The notes: generated by a model not told the origin, from the letters alone. A stretch of 64,000 bases of DNA from JAJVID01 sp050247435 (GCA_050247435.1 JBFWUF010000047.1:1-64000), one strand, 5' to 3'. Shown: positions 54,139-63,499, counted from the stretch's first letter. Translations and numbers: made by a program.

Positions 54139-55260
54139 TCAGACAGCCCTGTTGTCGTTTTTGTTTGTGGTTGACTGGCGAATTACCAGATGACAGTCGA
54201 GACAGATTTCGCGCCGCTCTCGCGCCTTGTCGCCTTCGATGCGTTCGAGCAGCAACCGCGCCGCTTCGCGCCCCTGCTCCCTGGTCGGTTGATCAACGGT
54301 CGTCAGCGGCGGCGTGGTGTAAGCCGCCAGAGGCACGTTGTCGAAGCCGACCATCGCGACATCTTCGGGAACGCTAAGCCCGGCGTCTCTGATCGCGCAC
54401 ATTGCGCCAATAGCGGTGAAATCGTTGCGCGCGAAGACGGCGGTCGGAGGCTTTTTGAGCGCGAGCAGTTTTTTCATCCCAGCATAGCCGTCGTCCTGTG
54501 TCGAATAGCCCGGCCCGGATTGCGTGGCCGGACCGACGATCAGTTTCTCGTCAATTGGCAGATTGTTTTCGCGCAAGGCGTCCAGATAGCCTTGATAGCG
54601 GCGCAACCCCGCCCCGTTGATCGGCGAGACACCGATAAAACCGATGCGCTTGTGGCCCAATGAAATCAGGTGTTCGACGGCTTCGTAGCCGCCTCGCCAA
54701 TGATCCGCCGTTACGCGATCAATGTGCGGATGATTGAGCGTGCGCCCGACAACGACCATCGGCAGCCCTTGCCCGGTCAGCCGCAGCAGAAAATCGTTGC
54801 CCGATTTTGTCTCCCGCGTGGCGACGATCAGGCCGTCGGCGCGATGATCGAACAGGGCGCGCAATGCGGCGTGTTCGCGCGCCGTGCTGCGTTCGCTGAC
54901 GCTGATGAAGGAAGAGTAGCCTCGTTCGACCAGCGTCTCCTGAATCCCGCTGACCAGTTCCGCCGAAAATGGGTTGGCGATGTCCGGCAGCAGGATGCCC
55001 ACGACATGCGTGCGCTGACGTTTGAGGCTGCGGGCCAGGCCGTTCGGGTGATAGTTCAACTCCTTGACCGCCCGCTCGACCTTCTCGCGCATCTCGCGGC
55101 TGACATAGCCGCTGTCGTTGACGACGCGTGAAACAGTCATCGGAGCCACGCCAGCCCGCTTGGCGATGTCCACGATGGTCGGATTCCGCTTCACGTCTCC
55201 AGATGGAACCTCAGAAGACGGAATTCCCAAAATCTTCTTTGCGCCGTTCTTTTTGCTCAT
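54139..55260 (-). CDS. LacI/GalR-family transcriptional regulator
   Basis: 373 residues from ATG 55260; a longer in-frame extension overlaps the divergent LD-carboxypeptidase gene and is rejected. The HTH is at about 26-75 (PTIVDIAKRAGVAPMTVSRVVNDSGYVSREMREKVERAVKELNYHPN). The periplasmic-binding-like effector domain follows. It is encoded next to the uronate transporter, and matching palindromes lie in front of both the transporter gene and its own start, so it is the likely local repressor with a uronate-derived inducer. Confidence 0.92.
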   Translation of the reverse strand: MSKKNGAKKILGIPSSEVPSGDVKRNPTIVDIAKRAGVAPMTVSRVVNDSGYVSREMREKVERAVKELNYHPNGLARSLKRQRTHVVGILLPDIANPFSAELVSGIQETLVERGYSSFISVSERSTAREHAALRALFDHRADGLIVATRETKSGNDFLLRLTGQGLPMVVVGRTLNHPHIDRVTADHWRGGYEAVEHLISLGHKRIGFIGVSPINGAGLRRYQGYLDALRENNLPIDEKLIVGPATQSGPGYSTQDDGYAGMKKLLALKKPPTAVFARNDFTAIGAMCAIRDAGLSVPEDVAMVGFDNVPLAAYTTPPLTTVDQPTREQGREAARLLLERIEGDKARERREICLDCHLVIRQSTTNKNDNRAV

Positions 55261-55266
55261 AATTTT

Positions 55267-55284
55267 TATGGTAGCGTTACCATA
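55267..55284. promoter_or_regulatory. LacI-type operator upstream of its own regulator gene
   Basis: TATGGTAGCGTTACCATA, an inverted repeat around a central CG-type core, lies 7 nt upstream of the LacI-family start. It shares the GTARCGYTAYC-like core with the site at 54076-54089, which suggests autoregulation. Confidence 0.7.
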
Positions 55285-55380
55285 ACGGGCGCGTTTTACT
55301 TCAACCAGGTTCAGGCTGTCAATCAGTTTTTCGTTCAGGGAAGAAAATTTCCGACATGGCCCGATGAAGCGCGGCGTAAA

Positions 55381-56349
55381 ATGAGCGAACCTATGAACCA
55401 GAAACCAAACGAACACAGCGTCATTAAACCTCCCGCCTTGCGCAAAGGCGGCGCCGTCGCCATCGTCGCGCCAGCAAGTAACATCAAGGCCGATCATCTG
55501 GCGCGTGGGGGCGCCGAACTTGAGCGGCTTGGCTTCCGTGTAAAATACGAGCCGGAGATTTTGGACAAGGCTCGCTACACCGCCGGCTCCGACGAACGCC
55601 GCGCGAACGAATTGATGTGGGCCTTCACTGATCCTGAAATCAAGGCTGTCTGGGCGGCGCGGGGAGGATACGGCGCGATGCGGCTGTTCAAATTGCTGGA
55701 CGAAGAGAAACTGCGCCAACACCCGAAAGTCTTCATCGGCTACAGCGACATGACCGCGTTGCATCTTTATCTCTATCGCCGCTTCGGCTGGGTGACATTC
55801 CACGGGCCGATGGCCGCGAAAGATTTGGCGGGCGGCGAAGGGCATTACGACCGCGAGACTTTGCTCAAAGCCATCACCGCCGCCTCTCCGCTCGGAGAGA
55901 TCAAATCTGATCGAACTGAAATGCTGCATCACGGCGCTGGCGGGCGCGTGAGCGGGCGGTTGCTCGGTGGTTGTTTGTCGCTGATCGCGGCGATGATGGG
56001 AACGCCCGATGAACTGGACACGCGCGGCTCGATCCTCTTTTTGGAAGACACCGCAACACGGCCATACGCGATTGACCGCATGCTGCAACAGTTAAAGCTG
56101 GCGGGCAAATTCGATGAAGTTCGCGGGATAGTTTTTGGCGAGATGACTGATTGCGTTCAACACGCCGATCAGGGTTATCGCATTCAAGACGTGCTGACCG
56201 AATGCACGGCTGATTTGAATGTGCCAGTGATGTTCGGATTGCCCAGCGGTCACAGCCCCATCGGCAATTTGACGCTGCCGCTCGGCGCAACGGCGACGCT
56301 GGAATCAAGTCGTGGAGTGTTGAGCGTTGATGAAGCCGCCGTCGGTTGA
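55381..56349 (+). CDS. LD-carboxypeptidase (S66, muramoyltetrapeptide carboxypeptidase)
   Basis: 322 residues. The nucleophile elbow GYSDMTAL (Ser122), the catalytic Glu in FLEDTATRPY and His in LPSGHSPIGN give the S66 triad. It trims the terminal D-Ala from L-alanyl-D-glutamyl-meso-DAP peptides during peptidoglycan recycling. It has no signal peptide, in keeping with a cytoplasmic enzyme. It is divergent from the LacI regulator and convergent with the LecA-like gene. Confidence 0.93.
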   Translation: MSEPMNQKPNEHSVIKPPALRKGGAVAIVAPASNIKADHLARGGAELERLGFRVKYEPEILDKARYTAGSDERRANELMWAFTDPEIKAVWAARGGYGAMRLFKLLDEEKLRQHPKVFIGYSDMTALHLYLYRRFGWVTFHGPMAAKDLAGGEGHYDRETLLKAITAASPLGEIKSDRTEMLHHGAGGRVSGRLLGGCLSLIAAMMGTPDELDTRGSILFLEDTATRPYAIDRMLQQLKLAGKFDEVRGIVFGEMTDCVQHADQGYRIQDVLTECTADLNVPVMFGLPSGHSPIGNLTLPLGATATLESSRGVLSVDEAAVG

Positions 56350-56440
56350 GACAAGGGGACAAGGAGACCAGGAGAGGGGAGGACGGAGGAAAATATTCCT
56401 TGTCTCCCCTCTTCTTGTCCCGCTGCCCCCTCTCTCTTAC
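56346..56440. repeat. purine/pyrimidine-rich inverted repeat between convergent genes
   Basis: GAGACAAGGGGACAAGGAGACC (56347-56368) and a CTCCCCTCTTCTTGTCCC-rich right side pair imperfectly. It fills the 87-bp gap between the LD-carboxypeptidase (plus) and LecA-like (minus) stops and may end both transcripts. Confidence 0.5.
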
Positions 56441-57507
56441 CACCGAATCGTCACACGATACGACCCTTTGTTATCCCGAAAGAAGTCGTCATTGACGCCC
56501 AGGAAAAGCCGCCCGTATTCGTTCGGCTCGGTGGCCGGCGCGCCGCGCGATCCGATGAACACGAGGTTCGAATCACGCCCGTCGCGGTAACGAATCTTGC
56601 CGATCAATGCGCCGACTCCAACGTCATTCATCGGGTAGCTGGATGTGTTGAGGTTCGCGTTGCGGTTGCCGTCAGGATTGCTGTTTGAGCGATTGCCGAT
56701 GTCAATCGTCCCTTCCGCCGTGATTTCATACGTCGTGTTCGGCTCTACATTAATGCCCGTGTCGGTCCAGGGTTGGTTGGCGTAAACGGTGACGGTCTTT
56801 TCGCGTCCCTGGCTTGGCCTCGATCCACCAGAACTTCCTGCGCCCGTCTCGCCGCCGCCGCTGCGATCAACAGCCACGTTGACGCGGAACGCCCCGTTGG
56901 CGCTGCGCGTCTCCCAGTGGTTGACCGTGAAATAGAGGATTCCGTCGCGGTCGGCTGTGAATTCGCGTGAACGGCCAATGAAGATCGAAGGCGAATTCGG
57001 GTCCTGACCGATGGCCGCGACTAAAGCTCCATCATTCTGCTCTGGCATTGGCGCGTCTTGATCGCGCCGGCCTTGCAAGCCTTCAGGCGCGGTCGCTGTT
57101 CGTCCTTCCAGATAGATCGTGCCGCTGGCTTCAACACGAACGCGCTGGCCTCGCGCGACCTGAATCTGTGAGCGATGCCATTGATCTTCGAGTTTCACAT
57201 CGAAGGGCGCCGCCGATTCCCAACGTCCGCCCGATGAAGGCGGCGTGTTGTTCGGATCGCGCGACGGATAGCGGTCGTCGCGGCGGGGGACGTTGCCCAC
57301 CGTGTCGCTGCGTTCGATGACGAGACGCGACACCTGATTGGGGGCGAACTGCAGCTTCTGGCCGCTGGTCTCGAAAATGAATTTGCCGTTCTCGTAACCG
57401 ACGAACGTGCCGCGAAGCACGCTGCCGTTTCTCAGATAGAGCACGTCGGCCAGCGCCGCGCCCGCGAACAGAACAGTCAGAATCAATACCGCAAAAAATT
57501 TTCGCAT
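56437..57507 (-). CDS. secreted protein with two LecA/PA-IL-like lectin domains
   Basis: 356 residues from ATG 57507, behind GGAGA. A signal peptide (about 1-20) is followed by a short SH3-like beta segment (DVLYLRNGSVLRGTFVGYENGKFIFETSG) and two related beta-sandwich domains, each with a GALVAAIG/GALIGKIR motif, IFIGRSRE/LVFIGSRG and GILYFTVND/GRLFLGVND segments. These resemble the galactose-binding PA-IL (LecA) family. A low-complexity Gly/Ser linker separates them. It probably binds sugars outside the cytoplasm. Ligand and localisation are inferred. Confidence 0.75.
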   Translation of the reverse strand: MRKFFAVLILTVLFAGAALADVLYLRNGSVLRGTFVGYENGKFIFETSGQKLQFAPNQVSRLVIERSDTVGNVPRRDDRYPSRDPNNTPPSSGGRWESAAPFDVKLEDQWHRSQIQVARGQRVRVEASGTIYLEGRTATAPEGLQGRRDQDAPMPEQNDGALVAAIGQDPNSPSIFIGRSREFTADRDGILYFTVNHWETRSANGAFRVNVAVDRSGGGETGAGSSGGSRPSQGREKTVTVYANQPWTDTGINVEPNTTYEITAEGTIDIGNRSNSNPDGNRNANLNTSSYPMNDVGVGALIGKIRYRDGRDSNLVFIGSRGAPATEPNEYGRLFLGVNDDFFRDNKGSYRVTIRW

Positions 57508-57789
57508 AGTTTCTCCTCGCGTCGAATGATCTTTGAGTAACCCGTTCGACGATGAACCTCCTTGATTTTTGATAAGCACGACATTGCGGATTTCGTGGGG
57601 ATATTAATGCGCGCGCAGTATAGCACAAGGTCTTAAATCGCAGCAGTTCACGCGAAGTTTGAGTTTCAGGGCTTGAAATCATAAACTCGCGCCTTCGTGA
57701 TCAAAATTCAAAAATCATACCGTCATCATTGAATGTCCACAGCGGCGAAGGCGCACGGCGGGACTTCAAACGTGTTTCAGGGAGGCTGG

Positions 57790-58896
57790 ATGAACAAAAG
57801 CAGGTTTTTACAAGGCAAGCGCATCGCCCCGGCGCCGATCACCAAAGAGACTTCAATCGTTCAACTGATCGAGAAAAATTTTCAGGCTTACAACGCCGCG
57901 CGTTTGCGCGAAGGCGCGCAACTGTTCGCCGAACGCATGCTGGCCGACGATGTCACCGTTGGATTGACGCTGACCGGCGCGTTGACTCCTGCGGGCCTCG
58001 GCATTTCCGCGATCATCCCGCTGATCGAAGCCGGTTTCGTTGACTGGATTATCACCACCGGCGCCAATCTTTATCACGACACGCATTTCGGACTGGGCCT
58101 TTCGATGCATCGCGGCAGTCACCAGATCAGCGACGTGACGTTGCGCGAAGAAGGCGTCGTGCGCATCTACGATATCTTCTTCGATTACGAGGTGCTGCTT
58201 TCGACTGACGCTTTCTTCCGCGAAATCATCCGCGCCGAAGAATTCCAGCGCGAGATGTCCACCGCCGAATTCCACTACCTCTGCGGAAAATACGTCGCTG
58301 AACGCGAACGCGTGATGGGCTTGCGGAATCAATCGCTGCTCGCGGCGGCCTACCATCACGGCGTGCCGGTCTACACTTCATCGCCTGGCGATAGTTCGAT
58401 CGGGATGAACGTGGCCGCAATGGAATTGCAGGGAGGCAAACTGCGCATCAATCCTTCGGCGGACGTGAACGAGACGGCGGCGATTGTGCTTGCGGCCAAA
58501 CGCGGCCTCTTTGGCGTCGGCGGTAAATCAGCGATCTTCATTTGCGGCGGAGGAAGCCCAAAGAACTTCGCGCTGCAAACTGAGCCGCAGATTCAGGAAG
58601 TGCTTGGCATCGAAGAGAAAGGCCACGATCTCTTCCTGCAAATCACCGACGCGCGGCCCGACACCGGCGGATTGAGCGGCGCCACGCCCGCGGAGGCGGT
58701 CAGTTGGGGCAAGATTGACCCCGACCAATTGCCGGGCACGGTGGTTTGTTACCTGGATTCGACCGTGGCGTTGCCGCTGATCACGGCCTACGCGTTTGCG
58801 AAGCGCGAACCTCGCAAGTTGAAACGATTGTACGACCGGCGCGAAGAGATGATGAATTTGTTGAAGTGCGAGTACGTGAAGTCGGAGCGAAGGTAG
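57790..58896 (+). CDS. deoxyhypusine synthase-like (homospermidine synthase-type) protein
   Basis: 368 residues from ATG 57790, with GGGAGG 4-8 nt upstream. The deoxyhypusine-synthase fold motifs are TLTGALTPAGLG, DWIITTGANLYHD, SSPGDSSIGMN and FICGGGSPKNF, with NAD-binding glycine-rich segments and the catalytic Lys region (DARPDTGGLSGATPAEAVSWGKI). Eukaryotic and archaeal enzymes modify eIF5A; bacterial homologues are more often homospermidine synthase-like or uncharacterised. No eIF5A-like protein was noticed, so a polyamine role is more likely. Confidence 0.85.
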   Translation: MNKSRFLQGKRIAPAPITKETSIVQLIEKNFQAYNAARLREGAQLFAERMLADDVTVGLTLTGALTPAGLGISAIIPLIEAGFVDWIITTGANLYHDTHFGLGLSMHRGSHQISDVTLREEGVVRIYDIFFDYEVLLSTDAFFREIIRAEEFQREMSTAEFHYLCGKYVAERERVMGLRNQSLLAAAYHHGVPVYTSSPGDSSIGMNVAAMELQGGKLRINPSADVNETAAIVLAAKRGLFGVGGKSAIFICGGGSPKNFALQTEPQIQEVLGIEEKGHDLFLQITDARPDTGGLSGATPAEAVSWGKIDPDQLPGTVVCYLDSTVALPLITAYAFAKREPRKLKRLYDRREEMMNLLKCEYVKSERR

Positions 58897-58927
58897 CTCC
58901 GCTTCAACTTAAAACAGGAGTAGCGCA

Positions 58928-59088
58928 TAAAAAGTAACGCTGCGGGCCTTGTGAGCCTACTTCACCGCAGAGGCGCAGAGAACGCAGAGATTTCGCAGAG
59001 AAGAAGAGAGAAAAGTTACTTCTGGTAAGTTCTCCGCGTTTCCTCTGCGCCCTCTGCGCCTCTGCGGTGAAGTCAGCATTACTTTTTT
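58928..59088. repeat. long hairpin-forming repeat upstream of the ECF sigma gene
   Basis: TTCACCGCAGAGGCGCAGAG (58961-58980) pairs with the complement near 59052-59071, and the pairing continues for about 42 bp with 6-7 mismatches (58961-59002 with 59030-59071). Outer arms aaaaagtaacgctg and cagcattactttttt (58929-58942 / 59074-59088) extend it. The word CGCAGAG recurs many times. It fills most of the 245-bp gap between the deoxyhypusine-like gene and the sigma gene. Confidence 0.85.
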
Positions 59089-59141
59089 TAGCGCCGCCAA
59101 AACAGGAATGAGAAATTTTTCTGCCGTATTCTGGCGGTTGT

Positions 59142-59708
59142 ATGGATACATCTCCCGACGTAACTCAACTCCTGATTGCCTGGAGCGACGGAGACAGCGA
59201 GGCGCTCGAACAGCTGATGCCGATGGTTTATCGGGAATTGAAGCGTCAGGCCGAAAAGCGTCTGCGGCGGGAACGTCCCGGTCACACGTTGGAGCCGACG
59301 GCGTTGGTTCACGAGGCTTACCTCAAACTGATTGATCAGAAGCAGGCGCGATGGCGGAACCGCGCGCATTTCTTCGCCATCGCGGCTCAGGCGATGCGGC
59401 GAATACTGGTTGATCACGCGCGCGCCAGGCAATCCGAAAAACGGGGCGGAGCCGATCAGAAATTCTCCTTCGACGAAGCGATTGATGTTTCGGACCAGCG
59501 CGCCGATCAGATGGTCGCGCTCGACGATGCGTTGAAGACGCTGGCTGAAATTGATCCTCAAAAGAGCAGCGTGGTCGAGCTGAAATATTTCGGCGGCTTG
59601 TCGCTGGAAGAGACAGCCGAGGCGCTGAGCGTTAGCCGCGCGACGGTAGTCAGGGAGTGGCGAATGGCGAAGGCTTGGCTTTACGGGGAATTGAGCACGC
59701 AAGCTTAA
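59142..59708 (+). CDS. ECF-type sigma factor (Acidobacteria TIGR02999/ECF-like)
   Basis: 188 residues. The motifs DVTQLLIAWSDGDSEALEQLMPMVYRELKRQAEKRLRRERPGHTLEPTALVHEAYLKLID and the C-terminal region 4 (EETAEALSVSRATVVREWRMAKAWLYGEL) match the TIGR02999 sigma-70-like family that is expanded in Acidobacteria and Planctomycetes. It starts 10 nt before a Ser/Thr kinase gene, a pairing common in these phyla. Confidence 0.9.
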   Translation: MDTSPDVTQLLIAWSDGDSEALEQLMPMVYRELKRQAEKRLRRERPGHTLEPTALVHEAYLKLIDQKQARWRNRAHFFAIAAQAMRRILVDHARARQSEKRGGADQKFSFDEAIDVSDQRADQMVALDDALKTLAEIDPQKSSVVELKYFGGLSLEETAEALSVSRATVVREWRMAKAWLYGELSTQA

Positions 59709-59718
59709 AGGTCCTGAG

Positions 59719-62541
59719 ATGACTCCGGAACGCTGGAAACAAGTCGAAGAGATTTTCAACGCCGCGCTGGATCGCCCGGTTGACGGGCGTGAAGTTTTCC
59801 TCGCTGAAGCTTGCGGCGGCGATCAATCGCTCCGCGAACAAGTCGAATACCTCATCAATTGTCACGAACAGGCGGGGGATTTCATTGAAGCCCCGGCAGC
59901 CGACTTGACCGAGTCGTTGTCGCAGGACGAAGCCGTCACGTTGCAACTCGACACAATGATCGGGCGGCAGGTGGGCGCTTACAAACTCGTCCGCGAGATT
60001 GGGCGCGGCGGGATGGGCGCGGTCTACCTGGCTGTGCGCGCCGACGATCAATTCCGCCAGCGCGCGGCGATCAAGCTGGTCAAGCGCGGGATGGACACCG
60101 ACTTCGTCATCCGCCGATTCCGCAACGAGCGGCAAATCCTGGCCGCGCTCAACCATCCGAACATTGCGCGATTGCTGGACGGCGGCGCGACTGACGACGG
60201 CCTGCCTTACTTCGTGATGGAATACATCGAGGGGTTGCCGATTCATCGTTACTGCGACACGCGGCGGTTGAACATCAAAGAACGGCTCAGGCTTTTTCAA
60301 CAGGTCTGCGCCGCCGCGCATTACGCGCACGAAAATCAGGTCATCCACCGCGACATCAAGCCGGGCAACATCCTGGTCACCGAAGACGGAATGCCGAAGC
60401 TCCTCGATTTTGGCATCGCCAAGATTCTCGACCCCGATCTTGCCGCTGACACCATTGACCCGACAGTGACGGCGATGCGGTTGATGACGCCCGAATACGC
60501 CAGCCCAGAACAGGCGCGCGGCGAGCCGGTGACCGCGGCCACCGATCAATACAGCCTCGGCGTGTTGCTTTACGAACTGCTCACCGGCCACCGCCCGTAC
60601 AAGGTGCGCAGCCGCGCGCCGCACGAGATCGCGCGCATCATCAGCGAAGAAGAACCTGAAAAGCCGAGCTGCATGGTCATCCGCACTCGCGAATCCACGG
60701 CGAGCGATGGCAAACGGAAGATCATATTGTCGCCAGAAGAGATTGGCCGCGACCGCAACTCGTCGCCGGATGAACTTCGCCGCGAGCTGGCGGGCGGACT
60801 CGATAACGTGGTGATGCGCGCGCTGCAAAAAAGCCCGGATCAACGCTACGACTCGACGCAGGATTTTTCTCAGGACATCAATCGCTATTTGCAGGGATTT
60901 CCAGTCATCGCTCCAACTTACGCCCCGACGACTGAACAAAGCATTGACGCGGAGACCGCTGCTTTTCCGGTAACGGTAACCACGGATGGCGGACGTGAAG
61001 ACCCGACTTCCGTCGTCGAGATCGCGATCCCGAAGAGAGCCGCGCGGAGGGCATTGATTATTTCCGCCGCCGTCATTGCCATCATCGCCACGATTGCGCT
61101 GGCTTTTTATTTCAAGTCTCGCGCGCCACAACAACAAACGCCGAGCGCGGCGCCGTCCGTTGTCGTGTTGCCATTCAAACCGAAGATTCCGAATGAGGCG
61201 GATAAATTGATGGGCGTCGGCCTCGCCGACGTGGTCACGAGCAGGCTGGGGCAAATCAAGCAACTCTCGGTGCGTCCGGCGTCCGCTTCGCGCCGTTATC
61301 TGGAGAGCGACCTCGATCCGCGACAGATCGGCGCCGAACTCGGAGTCGAATACGTGATCAGCGGCGACTTGAGCCGCGAAGATGGCCGCCTCAGCCTTGA
61401 ATTGCAGACCTTCAGCCTGAAAGAAAACAGGGTTCTGTGGAGGGCTACAATTCAAACGCCGCTGACGGACATCGCTACGCTGCAAAACGCCATCGCTTTC
61501 GGAATCCAGCGCTCATTGACGGGCGAATCGAACGGCCTGGCGCAAGTGGCCGGCGCCAAACGAGCCACGGAAAACAGCGAAGCCTATCAACTCTATCTGA
61601 CCGGTCGTTATCACTGGGGCAAACGCAGCATTGAGGGTCTCAACGAAGCGATCAACTACTTCGACGGGGCGATCAGGAAAGACCCGAAATTCGCTCTCGC
61701 CTACGCCGGTCTGGCCGATTGTTACGCGCTGCTTCAGTTTTACCAGGCTTCGTCGAAGCCGAACGGTTACCAGAGAGCCAAAGAGAACGCGCTGAAGGCG
61801 CTCGATCTGGATGATGCTCTGGCCGAAGCGCACGCGTCGCTGGCTCACGTGAAGTTCTATTTCGACCGTGACTGGCGCGGCGCGGAAGCTTCGTTCAAAC
61901 GCGCGATTGATCTCAATCCGAGCTACGCGACGGCTCATCACTGGCTGGCGAACGCATTGTCGGCCATGGGGAGACACGACGAAGCGATTGCCGAGATAAA
62001 AGAGGCGGAACGGCTCGATCCGCGATCACCGATCATCAAAGCCGCCGCCGGAATGAATTACTCCTATGCGCGGCGATTCGACCGTGCGCTGGACGAATGC
62101 CGTCGCGCTTTGGAACTCGACTCCTCATTGTTTCAAGCTCACCGAATAATGCGCTGGGTTTATCAGGCCCTGGGGCGTTACGACGACGCCTTCGCGGCGT
62201 ATCTGAAAGAGAGGGAGTCGCGCGGCGGCGGCGAGAAGGATTGGCTAATCGTCATAGCCCAGTTGCAGGCTCTCGGCGGCAAACGCGAAGAGGCGCGGGT
62301 TATCCTTAAACAAGCGGTCGCCGACTTGCCGATCATTCGCGAAGGAGATTATCGGCCTTTTGAAATCGCTGTCGCTTATGAACTGCTCGGTGATCGCGAT
62401 CAGGCGTTGGAGTGGCTGGCGAAAGCCGAGGCCGCCAGATCGAGCAATTTCGATTTTGTCCTGGTCGAACCGCGCCTGGAAAGTATTCGATCAGACCCGC
62501 GTTTTGCCGGATTGGTCAAGAAGGCGGGATTTAAGGACTGA
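59719..62541 (+). CDS. membrane Ser/Thr protein kinase with TPR domain
   Basis: 940 residues. A short N-terminal helical region precedes a kinase domain (about 83-370) with the glycine loop IGRGGMGAVYLA, Lys in AAIKLVKRG, HRDIKPGN (~209), DFGIAK and MTPEYASPEQA. A single transmembrane helix lies at about 447-467, then a region with a TolB-like/adenylate-cyclase-associated fold (PSVVVLPFKPKIPNEADKLMGVGLADVVTSRL) and several TPR repeats (about 620-900). It is the effector partner of the sigma gene. It probably senses an extracytoplasmic signal through the C-terminal domain. Confidence 0.93.
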   Translation: MTPERWKQVEEIFNAALDRPVDGREVFLAEACGGDQSLREQVEYLINCHEQAGDFIEAPAADLTESLSQDEAVTLQLDTMIGRQVGAYKLVREIGRGGMGAVYLAVRADDQFRQRAAIKLVKRGMDTDFVIRRFRNERQILAALNHPNIARLLDGGATDDGLPYFVMEYIEGLPIHRYCDTRRLNIKERLRLFQQVCAAAHYAHENQVIHRDIKPGNILVTEDGMPKLLDFGIAKILDPDLAADTIDPTVTAMRLMTPEYASPEQARGEPVTAATDQYSLGVLLYELLTGHRPYKVRSRAPHEIARIISEEEPEKPSCMVIRTRESTASDGKRKIILSPEEIGRDRNSSPDELRRELAGGLDNVVMRALQKSPDQRYDSTQDFSQDINRYLQGFPVIAPTYAPTTEQSIDAETAAFPVTVTTDGGREDPTSVVEIAIPKRAARRALIISAAVIAIIATIALAFYFKSRAPQQQTPSAAPSVVVLPFKPKIPNEADKLMGVGLADVVTSRLGQIKQLSVRPASASRRYLESDLDPRQIGAELGVEYVISGDLSREDGRLSLELQTFSLKENRVLWRATIQTPLTDIATLQNAIAFGIQRSLTGESNGLAQVAGAKRATENSEAYQLYLTGRYHWGKRSIEGLNEAINYFDGAIRKDPKFALAYAGLADCYALLQFYQASSKPNGYQRAKENALKALDLDDALAEAHASLAHVKFYFDRDWRGAEASFKRAIDLNPSYATAHHWLANALSAMGRHDEAIAEIKEAERLDPRSPIIKAAAGMNYSYARRFDRALDECRRALELDSSLFQAHRIMRWVYQALGRYDDAFAAYLKERESRGGGEKDWLIVIAQLQALGGKREEARVILKQAVADLPIIREGDYRPFEIAVAYELLGDRDQALEWLAKAEAARSSNFDFVLVEPRLESIRSDPRFAGLVKKAGFKD

Positions 62542-62542
62542 A

Positions 62543-62598
62543 CCGCCACAATATGTAATATGCAATATTACATATTGCATATTACATATTTCTGGCGG
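62543..62598. terminator. 25-bp hairpin between convergent kinase and secreted-protein genes
   Basis: AATATGTAATATGCAATAT (62550-62568) pairs perfectly with 62572-62590, and CCGCCA/TGGCGG extend the stem outside an internal loop. It begins 2 nt after the kinase stop and ends 8 nt before the convergent stop, so it can end both transcripts. Confidence 0.8.
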
Positions 62599-62605
62599 CG
62601 CGCCC

Positions 62606-63499
62606 TTAGCGGATCGTCAGCCCCTCGATGGCGACCGTGTACTCTCCGGTCTCAGGGGCGTATTTGATGCTGTACCGCGTTGGGTAATAGCCGGGCTTTT
62701 GATACTTCGCCGGCAGCTTGATGGGAACCGTGATGTCCGGCTTGGTCTCCAGGTAAGCTTTGCTGATCATTGGTTCAGCGAAGATCATCCGGCCATCGTA
62801 ACTTCCATAAATGAACGTATGGGTGAAAGCTTTGCCGTGAAATTCGTGCGAGTTTGGTTCGACCCAATGCGATCCCATGCCCGGCTCTTCAGACGCTGGC
62901 GCGAAAATGTATCCTTCAGGGACGAATTCCGTCGGCAGCGGTTTGCGGCATCTTTCCAAATCATCGCCGCGCGTCGTGATCCGCTCGCGGGCGGCTGGGC
63001 TGATCAAATAGAAGTGAAAGTCGAAATGCGGCACTTTGTAAACTCCTTCCGGGTCATGCCCCTTCGGATTCCAGTTCAAGCCGATGTGGTCGAAGCCCGT
63101 CGCTGAAGCCTCCGGCGGCAAAGGCAAGATGAACTCGGTCCAGATCAATCCGGGGGTGAGCGAGGGCGGCAATCCGCTGAGCGCCGCTTCGCTGAACGTC
63201 ACGCCAATGGCTGTTGGTTTTCCATCTTTATCCGTAGCGACCCACGAGCGGGCGGTTCCATTGCCGACAGGCTGGGCTTCGCCTGCGAAGATTATTGGTT
63301 TAGCGGTCTTCGGCGCATCGGCGCGCGCCGGCGACTTGGCCGCCATTTCATGATGATGGGCTTGCGCCAAAGCCAGCCCGGCCAGCAAACAGATTGCCGC
63401 CAGAATCACAGGCGATCTTCTTGCCAAAAAATTCCCGGCGGCCTTTGCCGGATAAATCAGGTTTTGCAATCTGTGCTCCGCTGATAGCTTATTGGACAT
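62606..63499 (-). CDS. secreted hypothetical protein (DUF5602-like)
   Basis: 297 residues from ATG 63499, with GGAGAG upstream. A signal or anchor (about 30-48, PVILAAICLLAGLALAQAHHHEM) is followed by a beta-rich domain whose TEFILPLPPEASATGFDHIGLNWNPKGHDPEGVYKVPHFDFHFY and HWVEPNSHEFHGKAFTHTFIYGSYDGRM motifs match the His-rich TTHB210/DUF5602-like family. Clustered His residues suggest metal binding. Function is unknown. Confidence 0.7.
   Translation of the reverse strand: MSNKLSAEHRLQNLIYPAKAAGNFLARRSPVILAAICLLAGLALAQAHHHEMAAKSPARADAPKTAKPIIFAGEAQPVGNGTARSWVATDKDGKPTAIGVTFSEAALSGLPPSLTPGLIWTEFILPLPPEASATGFDHIGLNWNPKGHDPEGVYKVPHFDFHFYLISPAARERITTRGDDLERCRKPLPTEFVPEGYIFAPASEEPGMGSHWVEPNSHEFHGKAFTHTFIYGSYDGRMIFAEPMISKAYLETKPDITVPIKLPAKYQKPGYYPTRYSIKYAPETGEYTVAIEGLTIR

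Noticed and set aside
54139..56088. N-terminal extension of the LacI regulator to 649 residues
   Set aside because: The extension is antisense to the S66 carboxypeptidase gene; the HTH begins just after ATG 55260.
59650..61485. 611-residue open frame on the minus strand
   Set aside because: Antisense of the Ser/Thr kinase and sigma genes, which have clear domain motifs; no recognisable protein sequence.
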